From: Cristatella mucedo | Taxonomy: Eukaryota > Bryozoa > Phylactolaemata > Cristatellidae | Length of the DNA: 64,000 nucleotides | Assembly: GCA_009760855.2 (NCBI GenBank) | Contig: WPIO01000060.1 | Coordinates: forward strand, 441,001-505,000 | Direction of reading: 5' to 3' | Shown here: positions 11,001-20,000 of the stretch, piece by piece | How the letters are laid out: every line of letters begins with the position of its first letter | Numbering within the stretch: position 1 is the stretch's first letter | The notes under the pieces: generated by a model | Told to the model about the DNA's origin: nothing | The model's database searches: none | The model's input: only the letters and a program-made list of their open reading frames with translations | Translations under genes and position numbers: made by a program

Positions 11001-14000
11001 TGGAGCCAAAGAATGAAGGGACCTGTAAGTGAGTGACAAAACCGTGAAGTGCAGTGAGCTGTGATGGCACACTAAGTAAGGCGGTTGCTTTCACGACCTC
11101 GGTCCCGTGGTTGTGGGATCGATTCCTGCGGTGGGCGATTCTTTATCGCCACTGCAAGCGGTGGTAATAGCCGTAAAGGCTCTTCTGCCGCTATACAAAA
11201 AGAGGCTGTTTAATCAGCTAGGATTAATTTATTTATTTAAGTCAATTTGTTGCTTGACTGGGAGCCAGTGCAGGTCGGCGAGAACTGGTGTGATGTGGCA
11301 ACTGCGCTGCTCACGACCGACAAGCCTGGCTGCTGAGTTATGCACCAATTGTAAGCACCTGATTGCACAGGCCAGAAGATTAGCAAGTAGTTGAGTTACA
11401 GAAATCGAGACAGGATTTCACAAATGCATGGACCAACTTAGACGTGTTATCCCTGTGTAAAAAAAAAGCCCAAGTTTTAGCAATGCTATGTAGCTGAAAG
11501 TAGGCAGATTTGACTGTGGAGCTGATGAGGTCACTGTGGAACATGACACCTAGATTTCGAACTGATTCAACAGGAGATATGCTGGCAGAGCCAATTTTGA
11601 GCGTTAGCTTTTCCCATTTCTAAATCACACTGGGTTTGCCCATAACTAGTAAGTTAGTTTTATCATCCTTTAATTTAAGAAAGTTTGCAGCCATCCATGT
11701 GCGGATGTCATCAATACATGCAGCAAGGGAGTTGAAAGAATTCGACATGCTGGAGGGCTGAGAGGGATAAAAGCAAAGGTACAACTGAGTGTCATCCGCA
11801 TAGAAGTGAAAGCCTAGATTGTGCTTGGCAATCACATTGGCTAGAGGGAGCGTATAAACCGTGAAAAAACCAAGCTCAGAGCCCTGAGGTACCCCATTCT
11901 TCACCAGTTCTTCGGATGATCTTTGTCCATTCACGTCAATACTCTGGAGTCTCCCTCAGAGATGGGACCTGGATCATTGCAATGCAGTGCCAGTGATGCC
12001 CAGGTGAGATGAGAGGCGCTCAAGAAGGATTTGTAGATCGATAGTATCAAAAGCTGCTGAAAGATCGAGCAAAACAAACTGAGATACTCTACCTAACTCG
12101 GTTGCAATACACTCGGAGCAATGCTGACTGTTTCTTTGATAGGGTTGAGATTGTGATGTGATAATGCATACCCCAGCCGATGACAGGGCCGAGCCTAAAT
12201 GTGGTTGTCTGCCAGTACTAGGCTGGAGGCCCCCCTAATCTTGACTAGCCGATCGGAGAGCAGCGAGAGCAGCGTTCCTACTGCTAGGCGTTAGCAGCAA
12301 CGCTAATTAATCGGAGCACAGCGTTCCTGAGCTGCAGACGACAGGAAGCCCCGGTTAGCATTAACATCTGTGATAATTGAGTTGATTGATGATTAAACAT
12401 TGAGTTCGGTTGCGTTCTGAGTGCTCCAAGTCGTTTGCTGTTTAGCAGTATCCACACACTCACGCTCACAACAATTGGTAGCAGAGAATCGTTCAATCTA
12501 TGAAACTTCACGGTCTGGAAACCGGCGAGGTGGTGTTTGAACAGAAGGTATTTAGAGGCAGCCTCAAACTCTTGTTCTGATAAAATTCTCTCGAGCTGGC
12601 ATATATCGATGAAAATGCCGCTTAAGCGAGTCATGCCTTGTTTTCATCGGTGAATCTTCTCCCTGAAGTTTATATTGTGAACAGCCGGAGGCCATAAAAG
12701 GACGATTACGAGCTGCTGTGCCGCAAGTTCGCTTGGCTGTGCACCCTCTCGACCGAGTAAGAGGCGCAGCGCATTCGGCTCGAGCAGGAGAGGCCCGGCA
12801 CGCGCCCTAAGGTGTCGCCGTCGGTCAGTGCCATCGACCACTCGCTTGCACTCCCAGCTTGCATACAGCCTACCCCTACAGTTCTTGCCGATAGCGACAG
12901 AGGAGGCGTTGTTGTGGGATCGCTCCTGCCGAGCTGGTTAAGGCCGAGTGAGCTGGAAGCCGCGGCCGAGCCGGAGACGGTGGAATTGGAGACAGCTGGG
13001 CCCGAGGCGGCAGAACCGGGGGGGGGGGGCAGCTGAACCGTTGGTGGCAGAGCCGGAGAGGCAGGAGGCTGAAGCGCCCGAAGAGGCTCCGGAGGCTGGC
13101 CAGTGTAAGCAGTGACGTCAGAGAAGCTGGCAGCGGCTAAAAGGCAGGCAGAGGTATCAGAGCCGGAGACGGAATCGGAGAAGCAGGAGGCTGCGACGTC
13201 CGACAGGGCACTGGAGATGCACGCGCAAGCGGTGAAGTCTGAGGAGCAGGCTGTGCCAGTGTCTGAAGGGCTGGCGGAGTTGGTGGAGCCAGCACTGGTG
13301 AAACCAGCTATGGTAGCTAAAAAGCCAATGACGACACGACTGCCGATGGCAGACAGCCGGATGAACTGTGTGCATTTGCAAGCACGGCAAGGAGTGCCCG
13401 GCCAGGACGTTATGAAAAGGTCACACCAACAAACTCTTGAGGCCATGGATATTCTACCTCGGTGGCAGTGACCCTGAGGTAGGGCACACTGCCGTAAGCA
13501 ATTGCATATTATGCATGTTATTGTTTTATTTATTACTTGAATGTGAAGTGGCTAAGAGTTAGGGGGAAGAATGTTGAGATCTTGATGTTATAATGCATAC
13601 CCCAACCTATGACAGTGCTACGCCTAAATTTTAAAAATAATAATAATATTGCACTTGATAAAGCGCCCTCAGAGAACTCAATCTCTTCCTAGGCGCTTTA
13701 CATTTGCTGCAAAGGAAAACGCGATTGAATTGTGAGTAATATCATGCTTGATAAACAACATGAATAACATGGTTAGCGGTGACACGCACAGGGTCAGAAT
13801 GCAAGTGTGGTTAGTGGCAGCGTGCACAGTGTCAGCACGCGTAAGCACGTGATGGACGAATCACAGGGACCCACTAAATTCTGTCCTAAATATGTGTTTT
13901 TTAAGTTCTTTTTAAATGTGCTCACCAATAGGAACGGTAGAAGTAGGCAGACATGACCGTAGAGCTGGTGTGGTCGTCCAGTGAAAGGTCACTTTTTTAA

Positions 14001-17000
14001 CAGGACGCCTAAATTTCGTGCAGATTCAACAGGAAATATGCTCGAAGAGCCGATTTTGAGAGTGATAGGTTTTAGTAGGTGAATAGGTTTTTGCAATTTG
14101 TCACACGTGCTTTGCTCATAACTAGTAAGTGTGTTTTCTGATCATTCCAATAAATAAAGTTTGCTGTCATCCTGATGTGCGGATGTCATCAGTACATACA
14201 GCAAGGGAGTTTACAGAATTTGATGTGCTCGAAGGCTGGGAGGGCTCAAAGCAAAGGTACGACTTAGTTGCATCTGCATAGAAGGGAAAGCCCGGGTTGT
14301 GCCTGGCAATCACATTGTCAAGAGGGAGACTAGAAACAGTGAAAAGAACCAGACCAAGCACTGAGCCTCGAGATGCCCCATACTTCAATGGTTTCTCAGA
14401 TGATCCTTGTTCGTTCACTTTAATACTCTTTAGTCCCCACTATGATATGACCTGAACCAATGCAGTGCAGTGCCAGTGATGCCCAATCGAGATGAAAGAA
14501 GCTCGAGAGGGACAACTACTGCGTTTCACGAATGCATTACTCTAACCTGTCTCGTGTTCGTGATTGCTTTCTATCGGTGGCCAAGCTCGATGAAATCCTT
14601 GCAGCCACATAGGTAAAAGTTACTCTCACCCAAGTTGCCCAAGCTGCATCGTTTTCAGCACGATGACCAGCCCTCTTGAGCCATTCACACGATCCACCTC
14701 GGCCTGTCACGCAACAGCCTCGTTGTAGACTGCATTTATTGTCATGCCATTCCTCGTCCTGCCCTGGCAGTCGCCAGAGCACCCTCCAGAAGGCTCTTTT
14801 TGGCGGGAGGATTCTTTTGGCTCTTCCTCTCACAAAAGACAACGGCTGCTAGAGGCTGAGAGGATTTCACTCGTCATGCTTAGCAGCAAAAGTCAGGCGT
14901 GTGTGCTTTCAACTCTGATTCAGTCGTGTAGGGGATTGTTGTCGATATCATCATTGAAAATGCTGTTTCCATTCTCGAAGTAAGTTCTGCACTCACGGGA
15001 AAGTATATTAACCGTGCCCATCTAGAGGTACTATACCTCTGTGGCCCCTGCCGAACTAGGCATTGCGATGGCTGCCATTGCTGTTGGTCTATCCTGATGG
15101 TGGCCCTTCAAACATCAGCGGAATTTGGAATAGGATTTCCCACATCGAAAATGCCCCTCTGGCCCACGGTACCAATGTCGTGCACCGGATAAGACCAGTC
15201 CTTTGAGAGATAGTTTCTCGTGGTTTTATGAATTCAGCTTCAGCTAGAATTTAGCAGCTCAACCGAAGCAAGTAAGAGCCGTGCTAGCGCGGGAGGTAAG
15301 GTGCTCTCTCTTCACGACGAGGTCCTGGGTGCGAATCCTGCAGTGCTCGATCCTTCATTGCCAATTGCAAGCGGTGGTGATAGTCGTTAAGGCTCTTCTG
15401 TGCTGCTATAGAAATGAGGTCTTTAAATAAGCTATTTTTATTGTTATTATTATTATTATTATTATTAGGCTGTTCGTGCCATGGATCTCCATTATCTTTT
15501 CTTGTACCTATGCTATCCCTGTTGGAGGCCTGCATTGCGGGCCTGGCCGGTATGTGCAGCTGGCTTGCTCTCGGTCGTGATATGACCTCACTCTCCCCAT
15601 CCTTCCAGCATGTCAAACTCTTTCGGCTCTCTTGCTGCATGTATTGCTTACGGTCGCACTTGGATGGAAGCAACCTTTCTCAAATTAAATGACGATAAAA
15701 GCAACCTGCTAGTTGTGGGCAAACTCAGTGGGACTCAGTAATTGGGAGACCTGTCCCTCAAAATCTTCTTTGCCAGCATATCTCGTGTAGTGTCTGCACG
15801 AAACTAGGTGCGCTGTTCGAAACTGACCTTTCACGAGACGACCGTGTCAGCTTCAACAAGTCAAGTCTCTCTACTTTCAGCTACAGCAATGCAAACATGC
15901 GGGCCTTCCTGGATAAGGATACCGTGGCCAAGCTGGTGCGGTTGGTCTGGTTGGATGGTCCGGACGCTACGACAAAGCCGTAGGACATAAGCTTGCACTT
16001 CCATATCCCTCGCCAGACTTGGCCGGCCGAGTCGGGAGTGTGAGCAGCAAGCCTGTACTGCCATTCCTCTTTTGCCATCCTTAGATATAGGCATTTCTTT
16101 CCAACCACTTTGATATACTTGTATGCTGGAATGGAGAGAAGCACGAGAGGAGATTGTTCCGAGTAACCATGACCAAAAAAGCATCATTCTGTGACCAGTA
16201 CCGTGGGCATGTCGCGGCTGGTGAAAGATTTGGGTTTCTGCAAGTTCTGCAGATTGAAGCGAGCAAGGTAGGGATCGGTTTTAGCAGGCTGTTCGACACG
16301 CCTCTGGTGTAGCCAGCCGGTTTTTTGGATGTTGACCGAGACTTCCAGAATATTGATGTGGAATATGTATGAAGGAGGAGTTTCGCCCGTTGCATCAACA
16401 GCAGACATTTTAGTCCAAAAGTAGTGTGTGAATGGCTTTCACGTGTGAGCAGTTGTTTTCATGGCGGTCCGTACAGCTGCTTGAAAGCGAGTGGATGCCG
16501 TAGGATAGTAGGATATCCTTGCTCAACATGCTGCCAAAGTCTTGATACGGTCGTCATGAACTGTCATTGCCTCTACTTAAGTAGTTCATAGGGCGGTGCA
16601 GAGAGGGGAGAGAGAGATGGTAGCCAGGCTCCAAATGCCCACATACCCTTACTCTCAGGGTGTCTTGCCATTTTTCGTATTGAGATTCTGGCTGAGATCG
16701 ATACTCTTACCTATCGAGCTGGACCAGTTGTATGTGCTTCTAATCTTAGCCTCATTTCTGGCACCAAAAGTTCAGTTTTTGTTTAACGGTGGTCCCAATC
16801 CCACACATCTGGTATAACAAATTTGGAAAAACAGCTCAAGAGCAAAATCCCAAATTCTATTAGAGCATCTCTGCTCCAACCGTGCTATGTCCGTCTTCGG
16901 ATGACCAGTCTAGTAATTAATTGTGACGAGCTATTGCTTTATTCTACGTATTTTGGCTGTTGACCAAAGTAAAAAAAAAAAGCATCTGTGTTCACCCTTA

Positions 17001-20000
17001 GCATGGAAGCTCTCTATGTTGACTCGATGCCGAATAACAGTGGCAACTGCTAGCCACCCCCGGGTTACTGCAAAGTTAAAGGTTAAAGGTTAGCCGATTC
17101 AAGGGCCTCATTTTTATAGCAGCAAATGAGCCCCTAACGGTTATAGGCTACCTCTGTAGCATGGTCAAACTGGCCGATTGTGAGCACTAAAATGATGTCG
17201 GTAGCACGAATGTTTCGCTAAAGCCTTGTCTGTCGTCATGAACTACTTTTTGCATTTGCAAAGTGGCCGAACACTGGTTAATGCTGGATATGCAAACAGT
17301 GTTCCACGTAAGTCTGCACCGAAGCTCTGGATAACTTTTTTTTCGGATTGTGCCTCAATACTGGAAAGCCTCATACGGTTGGGCTAGGAGACTGCTTTTT
17401 TAATAGCCGATGCTGTAGTCCCATGCCTTCACGTGCCTGGAATTTAGGTGCCCTATTTGATACCTGCTTAAAGTTTTAAAGCTTCAATGAGAAGACTGCT
17501 TCCACAGTTAGCCATGATGTATGATCCTAGTTTAAGATTAAGGACTGTCTAACATGGTGGATGCTTAAAAATTTAACTAGCTGCCTGGCTTTGTCTAGGT
17601 TGGACTGTTGTAATTAAGTTTTGGCTGGCTGGGCTACCGAAAGAAGCCTCTCAGCCTCTGCTGCTGGTGATGCATGGTGGCTGCAAGGCTAGTCAACAAA
17701 TCCCACAGGTTCAGCCTCGTGTCTCCTTTGCTGAAGGTGCTGCGATGGCTCGATGGGTCGATCAACAGATAAGGAGCAAAATTCTTACTCTCACACAAGT
17801 GAGCTGTGATTTGACTCCTTTATGCCTAGCTGAGCTGCTGTCCCACTTTCAGCCTGGTCAACGTCCTCGGGTCCTCTGTGCTCAATAAGTTAGCTGTTCC
17901 ATTCCTACTCTTTAGGACCATCGGCGACTAGAAACAAGAACATCAGGCACCTTCGCACGTATTGACAATTTCCAAACCTGCGAGGCACTTATGCCGAGAG
18001 CTTTTCGGCGCTCTGCTCTCCGATACGCCAGAACATGAAGGAAGGCAGCGAGTCGAGGCGCGTGTGACTTCAGTCGCCCTCAGCTGCAGGCCTTCCCACG
18101 AGTTTGTCAAAGAACTCGAAAGCTAGCATTTCAGACAACAAAACGTAACATTTCGGATGAAGAGGATGCAGTGCGTGCCGGCCGCGACCCCCACGCGAGC
18201 GAGAGTAAAAGCTAAAGCCCGAAACATCTGAAGGAGGCACTTGCTCTGCACTGCCTTTCACCGAGGAAGAGTCTCGTTTGAGCTCGGAGTCTCGGAACGC
18301 GTCCGATAATAATTAATATTATTAATTATTACTATTATTAATGAATTAAAATTATTAATTATTAATCAATAGCGATATCGATATATATTCGATATATATC
18401 GATATATTAATCGATATCGATAGATGTTCGTGAAACCAGCGCATTAAAGCGTTTAAGTGGTGCCGATTCCGAGTCTGGTCTCATTCGGCGATTTCGATGT
18501 GCATGCCGATGCGCTTGGGACGCATTGCACGGGACGCTTAGTTTTGTACAAAACCTCCGCAAACCCCACTATCGGGTTGGTGCCTGCGTCTGAGCGCCCG
18601 GCTCTGTGTGTGCTCCACTCTGGCCGGGTCCCTCGGGTGGCCCATATAGGCAGGTTTGAATGTACTTAGGCTGCAAGCAACTACAAGCGTGCAGTCGTCC
18701 CTGTGAAGGTTTCGATGAGAACTTCCTTCAGTTTCGTTTGAGGCCTATGTTTATGGATGTTTATGGAATGCTTATGGAGTGACCTAGTCACTCTTCCTGT
18801 CCCTGAATTCCATTGAGCATCTCTGCGATAAAGTGGATAGAAGGCTCGAATCACTGGTAGGTCGGATCACATCTGAAGACGCAATTTTAATTTTTGGTGA
18901 GCCGTGATGGCGCACCAGGTAAAGCGGTTTCTTATCACGACCTCGGTCCCGAGGTCGTGGGTTCGAATTTTGCAGTCGGCAATCCTCTATTGCCACTGAA
19001 AGCGGTGGTGATAGCCGTAAAGGCTCTTCTGTCGCTATGCAAAAGAGGCTTTTAAATCAGCTAGTATTTTCTTCTTCAGTTTAGATGACGTTTAAAGAAC
19101 CACAGCAGCTGTTTCTTAAGGCCTATTTGACTCTAGGGGAGGAGGTTCGGGCTAGTGATTGCTAATCGTCGTGGCAAAACTCCATTTTAGCACTAAAAAT
19201 TAATAAACTTGTGCTGAAACGTTGCTTATGTGATGTAGGCTTATACCATATGTACTAAGATTGATTTCAGCATGTTGCAGCAACGTATTATAGTTTGCAG
19301 TTTATCTGTCTTTGATATTTTAATAAATCTAGCATTTTAATACTTTTTGAAGTTGCGATTGGTATGAGGTGGTTGCTAAAGTAACAATAGTAGTAGTTTC
19401 AAACATGAAAGCTGTTAACCGTCTGCGGCCGGTGATGCTGGAGTTGGGTGATCATTTTCCCAATTCACCCAGCAAGTTTAACAAAATCACAATTTGGTTG
19501 TTTAGTGAGATGTGAATATGTGTCTAGTTCGATAGTAATACGAATAGCTTTTCAGTCAAATTGTCGTGCTCTCTGTAGGCTTAAAATGACCACCGCCTTC
19601 ATTAGAGGCGATGACTCCTTGTGACCCATCACTATTTCAACCGAATCTTAGTCCTGCCGTTCGATTTTAGTTTGGACACCTGCAAAAAGCCGTATGTTAC
19701 TGCATCGGTAATAAAGCCGTAGTGGCTTTAGCCTATACACATGCTTCTTGTCCGAAAACAGCTGGGATCCGAAACCCCAGAGGAAGCCTCAGAATCGGAA
19801 AGGACGTGAAAGTATGCGAAGTTTTGAAGTCAGCCGGTGTTTTCCCTGCGATTACGGAAGTCCTCTAATCCTTCGTCTTCGAAGCATGCTCTGCTTGATT
19901 TTGACTAGAATAAAGAAGAGACACACGAATTCATTAACTTGTATGAGCAAATTCCTTCCGAATCGATTCGTCTGTCCTTCTTTTGCTCTGTTGCCTGTTC

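Noticed and set aside
18959-18969. Possible functional tRNA genes at GGTTCGAATCC motifs
   Set aside because: The cloverleaf arms do not pair and the same head recurs with a shared non-tRNA body, so these are SINEs.
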